Below, piece after piece: positions 30,601-40,010 of a DNA stretch of 64,000 nt. The notes beneath the pieces are model-generated. The model was not told the DNA's origin. It did no database searches and worked only from the letters and a program-made list of their open reading frames with translations. The DNA is from Turbatrix aceti (taxonomy: Eukaryota > Nematoda > Chromadorea > Rhabditida > Panagrolaimidae): positions 3,128,739 to 3,192,738 of the forward strand of contig OZ017767.1 in assembly GCA_963969345.1 (NCBI GenBank), written 5' to 3'. A program made the translations under genes and the position numbers. Position 1 is the stretch's first letter; the number at the start of each line of letters is the position of its first letter.

Positions 30601-31418
30601 GTTCTATACTTTTGTCTACTCCGAATTGTAGACACTGTGTATAAAAGTGTTTTATAGATGTGACTATAAACGAAATTTTTTTGTGAGTAGAAACTTTTTT
30701 TTGTAAACGCACATAATTTTTTTTTTGAATTTAAGAAAAAAATTATACGTAAGAAAAATTTGTTGATCAATATTTTTTTTGTAGAAATTTTTTTGTGTGA
30801 GAAAAAAAAGTGAAAAATTTCTGGGTTAAAGAAATGTTTTTAAAATTTGTATGCAAATTTTTCTATTGTTGAAAAAAAAATAAAAATTTTCAACGCATTT
30901 TTTTCCGTGTATTTTTTTTGTTTACGTGAAACTTTTGTCAACGCAAAAAACTTACTTGGCGTCTCCTCGCCCCACCCAATCCACCGAATGCAGCAAAAAT
31001 TAACGGTACACGGACTCGACGGTGTCAAAAAGTCGTCGTAATCTCCCAGCACCTGGCCGCGATGCACGATGAGAGCGACATCGATTGGATGCTCCGGAGT
31101 GGAATCGTGACTCACGGAGAAGTGATTCTCCCCATTATGAACGGCATACGTGCAGCCGACGCCATTGCAGCTCTTGTTTCTTTGATCAGACAGATCGCAT
31201 TGCTGATGAACGGTCGCGTTGACGACGCAGCTATCGAGGCGGACGACCGTGTGCTGGAGTTCGTTGCTCGCGAAGGATAGCACGATTTCGGCATCTGGGA
31301 CGGGTTCTTCGCCGTACCGCTTCACCCTGATCGCTGTGCACCTGCCCTGGGGGTCTGCTTGGGAAATTACAGGTAAAAATGTGAAAATAATAGTCGACAA
31401 CAGCGCCCGGCGATTCAT
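27668..31418 (-). CDS. unrecognised cysteine-rich protein with hydrophobic tail, paralog 2
   Basis: Exons 30956-31418, 28425-28595, 28141-28376 and 27668-28000 give 400 aa. Signal peptide MNRRALLSTIIFTFLPVISQ. Same order of landmarks as paralog 1: LDSCVVNATVHQQCD, CNGVGCTY, FCCIRW, KTCRKFHVTTKGGDETTEVI, LPHGYFQIHEG, MTYAVTTLCCVDYGPPL. The C-terminus differs: after a polar stretch it ends in about 20 hydrophobic residues (LSLSLVFVFAPFIYLILP), fitting a GPI-anchor signal or a single membrane span. Intron 1 is about 2.36 kb, far above the local norm of ~50 bp, and holds a fold-back repeat and possible exons. Tandem duplicate of paralog 1. Confidence 0.72.
28798..29500 (-). other. possible nested exons inside intron 1 of paralog 2
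   Basis: Three consecutive same-strand segments have plausible splice borders and open frames: one ending SSGDILQRVQPIDNFIRALPPT (acceptor near 29328), one VELRCDSWGAKIWLHNCKK (about 29090-29146), and one GASRLSDDFNPVPATTIYRI (from about 29007). They could belong to a nested gene or to alternative exons of the host gene. No start exon or family found, so this is weak. Confidence 0.25.
29630..30335. repeat. degenerate fold-back (inverted repeat) element in intron
   Basis: About 125 bp at 29635-29765 is matched in reverse complement by 30215-30335: the right arm reads TAGAGAATTTTGTTTCGCTTC ... CATACCTCCTTCGATTTTG, the left arm inverted reads TAGAGAATTTTGTTGTGCTTCG ... ACACCTCCTTCAATTTTGG. The arms are diverged. 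The separation (~450 bp) and arm length suggest an old MITE-like or fold-back insertion that lengthened the intron. No target duplication resolved. Confidence 0.55.
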
Positions 31419-32139
31419 TACTCAAACTGTGGGGCTGTCAGGGGGATGACTGGGTCTATTATGTCCGGGGGCCCGTAAATAGGCGCAATGTTATCCCTTC
31501 ATGGATTACCGGGAGGATTAATATGATTCCACCGGTAGGTCTGGTCTGGTCTGCACACTCGTCTGTGAGCTCGAGCTCACTAACAATTACATGTTTTTTT
31601 TTCGAAAGGGCATATAAATATTTTTTGACGTGACCAATTTGAGCGTAACCCTGCATTTGAAATTTTTGGGTAATAAATGCAAAATACAAATGTTTCGAGT
31701 GTCCGATGTTTTTTCGCCTAATAACACGAAAATTACATTCACGAAGTCAAAATTTGAACATTTACAGTATTAAAAAAAATTGTGAGTCCTGAAACAAAAA
31801 TTTCATTTTTTTCTTTTCGAGAACCCAAAACAAAAAATTTTTCAAACATTATTACTAAAAAATTACGTTCAAAATTTTTGGATGCAAAGTACCAAAAAAT
31901 TGGAGTCTCGAACCGAAAATTTTGTTTTCATTTCAAAAACCAAAACAAAAAATTTTCAAATTCACAGTATCAAAAAAATTTCAAATCCCAAAGCAAAAAT
32001 GTCAGTTCTTAGATTTGTTTTCCGAAACCCCAAATTTTCGTTCCGAGACAATACTACCCGCATCACGGTTCACAAAAATTATTTACGTTCATTCATTCAA
32101 GATCAAACCACAAACAACCAAAAAAAAACAACATTACGA
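31419..32139. repeat. intergenic with degenerate AT-rich tandem repeat
   Basis: From about 31740 to 32000 the motif ACAGTATCAAAAAAATT / TCCTGAAACAAAAATTTC / ACCAAAACAAAAAATTTTC recurs two to three times at roughly 100-bp spacing with many changes. The rest is promoter or 3' DNA without an ORF. Confidence 0.45.
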
Positions 32140-34001
32140 TCAACGTCTGGCATACTGACTCTTGAACTCGCGGATCTTGCGCTGCTCTTCGGGTGCCAGT
32201 TCGTTGATTTGGTCATCTGTGAGCAGAAGCAGCTGGCGAACCATCTCCAACTCCTCGCCTTCCAAATTCCCACCTGGCGCCGACGACTGAGCGGGAATAG
32301 GATGAGCCTGCTGCGCTGGACCTGGTCCAGGATGCCGGGGTGGATGTCCGTAGGAAGGACCACCCAAAATCGATGGCCTGGGGCCTCCGTAAGCACCTGG
32401 AATCGGCCCAGGCCCCGGAATAGGTCCACCCGGACCGCCATAATGCTGTCCAGCAGGCGGCAGAAGAGGAGGCCGATTATATCCCCGAAAACCACCACCA
32501 CCGCCTCCACCGTCGTTGTAATCCATGGGAGCCGGCTGACCGAAGGGCGGCATCATCGGCGGAGGCCCCGGTCGAACTGGGGCCTGGTTGGGTGGGATCC
32601 AGGAGCTCTGGGTCACGGGTGGGTAATGCACAGGTGCTGTCGGTGCCGGAGCGTTGAAGAAGGCCGGAGGAGGCGGGCCTGCGGGCGCCTGGACAGGAGG
32701 TGGCAGAGGCTGGGGTAGGACCGCAGGCGGGGGCGCGACGACGTGCGGCTGACCCAGAAGGCTTGTTGCCGGTCGCTGGGGGAGACCGGTAGGCCCGGCG
32801 AAGGGGGGCAGGGGAGCTCCGCCGTTGCGTTCGATCTCTTCGTGGGCTGAAGCCGCTGCTGACACGCCTGAAAAAAATGAACGTAAAAACAGAAAACATT
32901 TGGGTACACAAACCAACCCCCACGAAAAATTGGGGTACCTGTACAAAATTTTACACTTTTTCATGGTTTTTAGGCCAAAATACACCGATTTGGTAAAAAT
33001 ACATCGTTTTTCAGTAAAAAAACCCAAATTTTCAGACACCCGCCCGAAAAACTGTGAACGTAACCCAAATCCCCAAAAAACCAGCAAAAACTCACGAGCT
33101 CGTTCAGCAAGTTTCTCAGACGTCATATTCCTGTCCAGCAGCTGGTAGGCCGTGTCAATGTCCATGTACTTGGTGATTACCTGGGCCTGGAGAAGGGCAA
33201 ATGCCAGCTGAGGGTTGGAATCTAACAAATGCCGGCACCGCTGGGGATTCCGAATCGCGAGTTCCTTCATGTCAGTGATGACCTTGTACATCATGTCCGG
33301 TGAAATCTTGTTCAGTTCCTTGGCGATGGCTTCGGGTACCCGGCCGTCCGTTGGAATCGGGCCATACGGGGATTCTGCAGCAGCCGGAGGCATCTGGGGC
33401 CGTGGTGGAGGGGGTCTGGGGGCCGCGTAGGGCGGGGGACCTCCTGGTCCTGGGCCTCCGCGAAACTGGAACAAAAAAGGGGTAAAAGTTTATTGAAAAA
33501 ATATTTTTGCCGTTTTTTTGCAGCTAAAAAAACTCACATCATCGTTGAACATCATGCGCTCGTTTGCGACGGCAGAATCGAGCCTCAAAGGCCGTCCCTT
33601 GAGCTCAAACTGATTCATAGCCCGTAGCGCGGCATTTGCAGTTGCGGTGTCGGCGTACTCGCAGAAGCCAAAGCCCTTGGACTTTCCAGACTCGCGATCG
33701 TAGACCAGTCGAAAGCTCACGACAGGTCCGACCTATAAAAAAACAAAAAAATACTCCAATCAATGTCATCCACTCTGAATCACTCACCTGTTGAAAGGCC
33801 TGGGTGAGTTCTTCTTCTGAGACATCGTAGGCAATGTTTCCGACTGAAAATGAGGAAAATCACTAATTTAAGCAAGAAAAAACAGAAAAAAAGTCTTCGG
33901 CAACGTCATCCAAGTTCAAACCCCTCAAACTCACCAAAAAGAGATCGTAACGCCCGTTCACTCGGCTGTCCAGGTGGACCTCGTGGAGGAAATCGATTCA
34001 T
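32140..34001 (-). CDS. cpf-2: cleavage stimulation factor subunit 2 (CstF-64)
   Basis: RNA-binding subunit of the pre-mRNA 3'-end processing complex, recognising U/GU-rich elements downstream of poly(A) sites in the nucleus. Exons 33935-34001, 33788-33843, 33538-33732, 33096-33465 and 32140-32867 give 471 aa. N-terminal RRM about residues 17-97 ([37 protein letters not shown]-like GRPLRLDSA). A hinge domain follows with [19 protein letters not shown] and [16 protein letters not shown], then a long Pro/Gly-rich region with GGGGGGFRG, and the conserved C-terminal helical domain [17 protein letters not shown]. Length is within the family range. Start [13 protein letters not shown] is the first ATG before the RRM. 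Single-copy housekeeping gene. Confidence 0.93.
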
Positions 34002-35330
34002 AACAGAAAACAACACGGAGATCGGCCCGAAAAGGGTTGAAAAGTCGTCGAAAAGCAGGTGAGCTCATAAAAGGCGGTCAAAACGCGTTCTTGCTTTTTC
34101 GTGTGGAGACCACTTTGACTCGTGCATTCTTTTCTTTGTTTTTCAAACTTTTTCTCGAAGTTCTTTCTTCTGCTTTTTGAGGTTTTTTTTATTTGTTTAC
34201 TTACCGGAAGCGATAATTGTTAACGAAAGAGGTCTTTTTTTTCACTTCGGCTGTCTTCGCTGCCGGTTGTTGGTCGAAGAGTGCTAACATGCGGGCATGT
34301 GAGATTTTGAAGAGGTTTGCCTCTACTTTGTTGAATTTGAACCTTCCTTGTGCTCACGCGATTGCTGGGGTTGTTGAAAGCTGTTCAGAGTACTTTGTTA
34401 TATAAGTTCACATTGGTTAGGATCGTTTTTCAGTTTTCATGGTGGTTTTTGATAATTACAGGGTGAAAAGGATGATTTTATGTATAGAAAGGACGATTTA
34501 GGGTGTTTTTTTTTATTTTTAATTGTGTTTTTTTACTTGAACTTATCAAAATTCGTGAAACCACGGAAAAATAGGGTTCAGAATATCTATTTGATCAAAT
34601 TCGTTTCGAAACCCTGACCAAAACGCGTGTTTACGATACGTTGAGTACTATAACGATATCGTTACCCGTACGTCACATGACACAGTGGACCGTCATCAAT
34701 TTTGTTTATCTATTGTCTTCCTCTTCTTTGTCCGACCGCTCTAGGGGGCCACTAACTCTATCGATTCTAATGTGAGGATGCTGTGCTGTTTTTTTGGTAC
34801 TTTTTGTTGTTGACTGGCACGTAGTACTTATTTTGCATTCTGCTGAACGTGGGGAAAAATAGCGGTTCTTCTAACATCCAAATATTTTTTTCTATACTTT
34901 CACTTCTTTTTTTTTGCTTGGTACTATGAGCCTTTGAGGTGCAGCAGTGCATCGCGTCGTCGTCCGAGATGAACCGATGAACTCATAGTCTTGACGTCAA
35001 CCAACCAACCCATGCCTACCTGCCAGCCCGCCCCTGACAACTGTGTGACACGTTCAACTCATGTTTGTGTTTTTCCTGAGCCCTGAGCGATCGTCTTCTC
35101 TTTCGCCTCCTGTTATCACGCTGCTGTGTGCTTTACGTGTGCGTGACATGCCCTGATTGTGTTTGCCTCGTGTTTGTTGCTTCGTGGTGGTGTATTGTGT
35201 GTTTCCGAAATCGAGTATACATTTATATTTAAACCCTGTTTTTGATCCGTGCTTTCTCCCCATCACAATTCGATTTTCTCCCGATTTTCAGTCTCATTTC
35301 GCACCCCACAAACTTCTGTCTTCTCAAAAA
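34002..35330. other. long intergenic region, no gene found
   Basis: Largest gene-free stretch in the middle of the window. A palindromic E-box-type site GTCACATGAC lies at 34672-34681 and a CRE-type palindrome TGACGTCA at 34992-34999. Short frames on both strands have no family or splice support. Confidence 0.4.
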
Positions 35331-35596
35331 ATGGCCTGCTGCCAAGGAGCGAACCCCAATGCTTGCCGAACCGTCGGCACCGTGATTGCTGTTGTAGCTG
35401 TCGTCGCTGCTGCTGGCTACGCTATCTACGTTTACCGGTGAGTATTTTTGTTCATTAACATCAAAAAATGGTCGTAAACAACCCTGATTTTTTTCTGCGT
35501 GCTTGTTTACGATCAATTTTTACGGTCATGTTTTCCACAAATTATTGGTATACCCGTTTTTTCAGGCAAAAGAACAACCAGGCCAACAGCGACTAA
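35331..35596 (+). CDS. 45-aa single-pass membrane microprotein
   Basis: Two exons, 35331-35437 and 35566-35596. The product begins MACCQGANPNACRTVG, continues with a Val/Ala-rich hydrophobic helix of ~20 residues (IAVVAVVAAAGYAIYVY) and ends in a short polar tail RQKNNQANSD. The ATG context AAAAAATGG is good, the intron has standard borders, and a 3' untranslated region follows. Function unknown; by topology a small membrane-inserted regulator or tail-anchored-like peptide is possible. Confidence 0.6.
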
Positions 35597-35861
35597 ATCT
35601 GCCAGTTTTTCCTTTTCCTTCTCATTGGGAATCCCCGGATACAACTTCTACACGCAAGATCGTCTGTCTAGCTGTTCTTTTGTCCAAAATCTTTCCATTG
35701 GAGTATTTTTGACCCTGTAAAATGTTCTAGTAAAGAATTTGAAAAAAAAACATGTGCCTAAAAACAAAAAAATGGGGATTAAAATATTTATTCGCGGCGA
35801 GAACCACGCAATTATCTTGGCGAGACCGAACGAATTCAAAGCAAATGAAATCAAGTGTTTT

Positions 35862-37327
35862 TCAGAATCCGATGATATTTTCAGTGAAAACAGTCGATGT
35901 GAAGGGCAACTCGGCGTCAAAGTCATCGGACATGTTGTCCTTGACCTTTTCAGCCTTGCTGTTGTTAACCTCGACGTCTTCCTCAACGGTGATGATGCGG
36001 CCCTTTCTCTTGATTGACCGAAATTTGGGTTGCTCTAGGGGTGCCGTGATCAGCTCCCAGTCAAAGGGATCCGCGTGCTTGATGTTGTTCTCCGTCATCA
36101 TGGCCTGAAAAGTGGTTCAAATTGAGAACATTTGTTGGATAAAAATCGCGGCGAGACCAAAAAACTGGATTTTGTGCCAAAAATTCCAACTTTTGGATTG
36201 GAACATTTTTTGAGGATAAAATGGAAACTTTGGGTTTTTGAAATAAAATTCATGCGTAAAAAAAGAGTAAAAAATGTTTTTCATTCCCGGTTGCGTCAGG
36301 TGGGCTTTTTCCATTTTTTCCACCCTACTTACCTCCAAAATGGTGAATATTTTGTTGTAATCAGGGCGCTTGTAGTAATCCAGCTCCCGTAGATGCGCCG
36401 TGATCTGCAGCATACCAGCGGGAGAGCGCGCCAACAATTGTTCGTCTGTAGTTTTCGTTTTCTGCTTTCCAATTTCGTGCTTGTCTCGCAGCTGATCCCA
36501 TGGAAGGGGTCCTTTCATCTCTGCGAGGACGTAGATCATCGACCAGAGGTCATCCGGCCGGCCTTGCTCGGCTTTCGTATGCGTGTTCGCGCTACAGTAC
36601 TTTGTTGTTCCCCTGAAATCATTACCGTAAATATTTTTCGTCTCAGAACCCAAAATCAGTGTCGTAAACATTTTTTCGTCTCAAGACCCAAAATCAGTAT
36701 CGTAAACATTTTTCGCGTCAGGACCGAAACTAACCGAAAAAGCGTATTTTCTCTGGGTTTGCGAATGCTGACTTTGCCAGCTTCGTTTTTGATAATGTAC
36801 TCCCTCGCCAGGCCAAAGTCGAGGAGATGAATGACCCTTGCGGCGTTTCCCTTCTTTCCGATGGCCATGTTGGCGGGCTTGACGTCGCGATGGACGAATC
36901 CGACCTCGTGGAGCTGTTTGAGGCCGTAGAGAATCTGCATGCCGAGACGAACCTGGGTAGATATCGAGAATTCTCGGTGACAATTTTTGAAGAGTCTCGA
37001 GAGACTATCGCCGAAGAGAGTCATGACCATGTAGCAGTACTTTTCCTTCTTACCCGACGTAATCAGCTGTGCGACAAATTTCTTTCCCGCCATTCGCCGA
37101 AGAATTTGAACCTCAAGTTTGAGAACAGATCCACCCGGCACAAAATTGGATTCTGCCTTGAGTGCACCCCTTGCGTGGCTTTTGTAGTGCTCGACGAGGT
37201 AGACCGCGCCACATCCTCCCTCGCCTAGCTTGTCGATGACCTTCCATCGCTGACCGACGATTTTGCCGAGGGGTATGTCGACAGGCCCCGCCTCTTCCGG
37301 ATGCTGCTCTTTCGAATTCTTTGCCAT
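35862..37327 (-). CDS. CK1/TTBK-like serine/threonine kinase
   Basis: Three exons, 36735-37327, 36333-36612 and 35862-36104, give 371 aa. Kinase domain about residues 24-300: glycine loop LGEGGCGAVYLV, catalytic Lys in GALKAES, HRDVKPANMAIG, LLDFGLAREY (DFG), activation-segment GTTKYCS, then DLWSMIYVLAEMKGPLPW. The GTTKYCS and absence of an APE box place it in the CK1 superfamily, nearest the tau-tubulin-kinase-like group that is greatly expanded in nematodes, often with testis/sperm expression. C-terminal ~70 residues are acidic/basic and non-catalytic. The 37327 start is preferred over an open frame upstream. Intron 1 carries a short tandem repeat. Confidence 0.88.
36620..36735. repeat. tandem repeat inside kinase intron 1
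   Basis: Three copies, ~43 bp period, of CGTAAACATTTTTTCGTCTC followed by A(G)GACCCAAAATCAGTATC, with point differences. It fills almost the whole intron. Confidence 0.65.
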
Positions 37328-37827
37328 CTTTGTGAATCGCACCGCCCACACGCGTCGTCGCAATGCCGATCGTCGTCAGACGCTCCAAATGTATCGATTG
37401 CATACCCACCACAAAACTTCAGACCTTTGCCATAGTGAGAAGCCGGATTTGCATGATATGGAAATTTCCTGGATGCGAAAGTGCGTGTCAGATCGGGTAA
37501 TATTTTTTGGGTCGCGAAACAATAAAAGCAAAAAAAAAACTCATGGCGGAAACAAATAAAAAATTCTGACCGACAAATAAAAAATATAGTAATCACAAAT
37601 ATACGGTTGAAAAATAGGATTCATTTAAAAAATTTTGAATTCTAATTTAAAAAAAAGTGTGCGTCCATGTATCCGCATCAGCGGTACGTTTGTACACCCC
37701 TGTGCGTCCCTGCTCGCTTTCAGGTTATTTTTTGCAGTTCACGTTAACAAATTCGATTCTGACTCCATTTTTAACCTATTTTGTCCGTTGATCATTGACC
37801 CATTTTGCAAAACGTCCGAAAAGTTCC
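37328..37827. other. divergent intergenic region
   Basis: Shared upstream DNA of the kinase (minus) and the heat-shock gene (plus). No ORF supported. The heat-shock promoter starts at its right end. Confidence 0.4.
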
Positions 37828-37943
37828 GAAAATTCGAGAAAACAACCGAACTTTTCGGTCTTTTCCGCCGTTTGGCTCATTTGACCGGACAATGCGTGCA
37901 TTTTCTGGAACATTCCGCGCCCTTCCTCGACAAGGGTATAAAA
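37828..37943 (+). promoter_or_regulatory. heat-shock promoter: two HSEs plus TATA
   Basis: GAAaaTTCgaGAA at 37828-37840 and TTCtgGAAcaTTC at 37903-37915 are each perfect three-unit heat-shock elements, the binding pattern of HSF-1. TATAAAA is at 37937-37943, 95 bp before the start codon of the small HSP gene. This is a textbook inducible arrangement. Confidence 0.85.
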
Positions 37944-38037
37944 GCGAGCTGCTGCGACGGATCCGGCAACTTTTTCCGAAGTCGAATTCTTCTGTGGTTT
38001 CTTCTGATTTCTCAATCGCTCTCTTCTGCTGATCATC

Positions 38038-38559
38038 ATGTCGCTCTGGCTGTATGATCCCTTCCGTGACTCTGCTCTCGCGCCCCGTCCTGCGCAGCGC
38101 CGCCGTCTGTTTGACCCCTTCTGGCCGACCATCCCGCAGCCCTGGGGCATCCTGGATTCCTTCCTCGACGACGCGAACCAGCTCCGTCTCCGTGCCAACG
38201 CCGGCAAGCTGTCGATCGAGAAGGACGGCAGCTTCCAGTACGCCGTCGACACCGCCGGCTTCCAGCCCGAGGAGATCAAGGTCGACCTCGAGGGCAACGA
38301 GGTCGTCGTGACCGGCGAGCACAGCGAGAACCGCGACGGCGAGTCCGTGCACCGCTCCTTCCACCGCCGCGTCCTCCTCCCCGAGGGCAGCGACCAGCAG
38401 TCGCTCAAGTGCGACCTCGACTCCGCCGGCCGCCTCACCGTCTCGGGAGTCCGCAAGGCTCTTCCTGCCGCCGACAAGCGCACTCTTCCGATCAATGTCG
38501 TCCCGCAGAATAACTCCGCTGCCCCGGCTGGAAATGGTCAGGGCAACTCTGCTGCCTAA
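38038..38559 (+). CDS. small heat-shock protein (HSP20/alpha-crystallin)
   Basis: Intronless, 173 aa. ATP-independent holdase that binds unfolding proteins. N-terminal arm with MSLWLYDPFRDS and FDPFWP, alpha-crystallin domain about residues 58-145 (FQYAVDTAGFQPEEIKVDLEGNEVVVTGEH, hallmarks listed in part; SFHRRVLLPEG; GRLTVSG) and a C-terminal I-x-I/V-type anchor LPINVV for oligomer assembly. The tail is Asn/Gly/Ala-rich. Codon usage is strongly GC-ending compared with neighbours, as expected for a highly expressed gene. HSF-type promoter directly upstream. Confidence 0.93.
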   Translation: MSLWLYDPFRDSALAPRPAQRRRLFDPFWPTIPQPWGILDSFLDDANQLRLRANAGKLSIEKDGSFQYAVDTAGFQPEEIKVDLEGNEVVVTGEHSENRDGESVHRSFHRRVLLPEGSDQQSLKCDLDSAGRLTVSGVRKALPAADKRTLPINVVPQNNSAAPAGNGQGNSAA

Positions 38560-38679
38560 TTTGTGGGTTTCGATCATGTTTCTCTAATTATTGTATTTTT
38601 TGTTCGCTTTATTTTATGGTTTGATGGGTAAATTATTTTTTCTTTAGACGAATGTGGTCGAATTGGAGGGGGAAGGGGT

Positions 38680-38845
38680 AAAAAAAATTTTGTAGGGTTT
38701 TTTTGAGGTTCAAAAATTTTTTGTCGACTTCAAAAAAATTTTTTATGAAGCTTTTTTGAGGTTCAAAAATTTTTTTGTCAACCTTAAAAAAGTTTGTAGT
38801 TTTTTTGAGGTTCAAAAAATTTGTGTCGATCTCAAAAAATATTTG
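38680..38845. repeat. tandem repeat downstream of the HSP gene
   Basis: Three copies of TTTTTTTGAGGTTCAAAAA followed by TTTTTTGTCGACTTCAAAAA-like sequence, period ~65 bp. Palindromic character (TTTTTGAGG / CTTCAAAAA) could act in 3'-end formation; that is speculative. Confidence 0.6.
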
Positions 38846-38930
38846 TTTCAATATTTTATTTTCCACAGATTATTTTTGACAGATCCATGACATAGGAATT
38901 TCGAATATAAACACATCTCCTCCGGACGAA

Positions 38931-39377
38931 TTAGGAACACCGGTTGCAGGTCTTGGGGCACTGCTGGGTCATGAGGTCGTAGTAGACCGTGTTGTTGCAC
39001 AGGTAAGCCCTGTTCGGACAATCCGAGACTCCAGTTGTCGGATTCAGAAGATCGACACAGGTCGTCGCAACTGTCGTGGCGGATGCCGCGGAGCAGCGGT
39101 TGCACGTCTTAGGGCACTGCACGGTCATCAGATCATAGTAGACCGTATTTTCGCAGAGATAAGCTCGGTTCGGGCAATCGGAAACCCCGGTTATCGGGTT
39201 CAGGCGATCCACGCAGTTTGGCGATGCCGTTGACGAGCCATCCGAAGCGACCGTTGTTGCATCAGAAGCCACCGTTGTCGGCTCCTCGGTAGTTGATTCC
39301 TGAGCTCTGGTTCCCTGGATCTGGATCAGGGCGAGGCTGAGCAGAGCAGCGTACAGGAGACGAGAAAAGTGAGTCAT
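38931..39377 (-). CDS. secreted protein with two ShKT modules
   Basis: Intronless, 148 aa. Signal peptide about 1-25 (LLYAALLSLALIQIQGTRA), a Thr/Ser/Ala linker, then two ShKT modules of the form CVD.LNP.TGVSDCPNRAYLC.NTVYYDLMT.QCPKTCNRCS separated by a short linker. The last module of the 15.2-kb gene (TGVSDCPSRAYLCNNTVYY) is clearly related, so the two genes share an origin. A TATAAAA box lies at about 39439-39446 on this strand. Family members are secreted in the gut or cuticle; function here unknown. Confidence 0.85.
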   Translation of the reverse strand: MTHFSRLLYAALLSLALIQIQGTRAQESTTEEPTTVASDATTVASDGSSTASPNCVDRLNPITGVSDCPNRAYLCENTVYYDLMTVQCPKTCNRCSAASATTVATTCVDLLNPTTGVSDCPNRAYLCNNTVYYDLMTQQCPKTCNRCS

Positions 39378-40010
39378 CTTTCTTTGAATCCGGAAGAGAA
39401 TGAGAATTGAATTGTCGACCTTCCGGCATGGATCCTGGCTTTTTATAAGGCCCTGCGGAAGTCGAGGAATCCATGGCAGGTAAATGTTAGCATCTGAACA
39501 AACAAACAGGATGCAAAGGCTTTGAGCTTGGATCAGACATCGGATTGGTTACGTCCGCTTAGCTATCTAGAAATTATTCTGCAACAAAGCAAACAACAGG
39601 TGCAGGTGTGGCCACGGGTGGGCGAATGCTTCCTGTATCCATCCTGGGTCTAGGTAAGCAGGTAAATTGAACGAACATTGAAAAGAACATGGACAATGTT
39701 CTTTCCAATGTTCCATGTTCTTTCTTCCAAAAAAAAGCCCGGCTCGCTGGTCAACATTGACGAACACGTACACGTGTTTGCCTAGGGCGTCAAAATGTAG
39801 CACAAAGCATTCTTGTTGTGTTCTGTTCTTTTTGTTGTCCCCTGCGTGGCTGGATGCCCGTATTTGTCATGTGCGGGCCTGTCTGGCTACTGTTCTTTTT
39901 GAGGAGGGCAAACAATGAATTTTTGACACCTGACAAACACAGTATCACACCTAGACATAAATATTTACTTTTTTTTCATTTTTTATTCATGACTAATCCT
40001 ATTTTTTTGT
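39378..40010. other. intergenic with small hairpin
   Basis: Near 39680-39724 a 12-bp perfect inverted repeat (AAAGAACATGGA / TCCATGTTCTTT) overlaps a second CAATGTTC/GAACATTG palindrome. Otherwise no gene is seen. Confidence 0.45.

Noticed and set aside
38054..38577. Long minus- and plus-strand ORFs overlapping the small HSP (up to 261 codons)
   Set aside because: Artefacts of the GC-ending codon use of the HSP gene; the alpha-crystallin frame explains the region.
39680..39724. Heat-shock-element-like GAAC/GTTC hairpin as a promoter
   Set aside because: Spacing does not give contiguous nGAAnnTTCn units; it is a simple inverted repeat.
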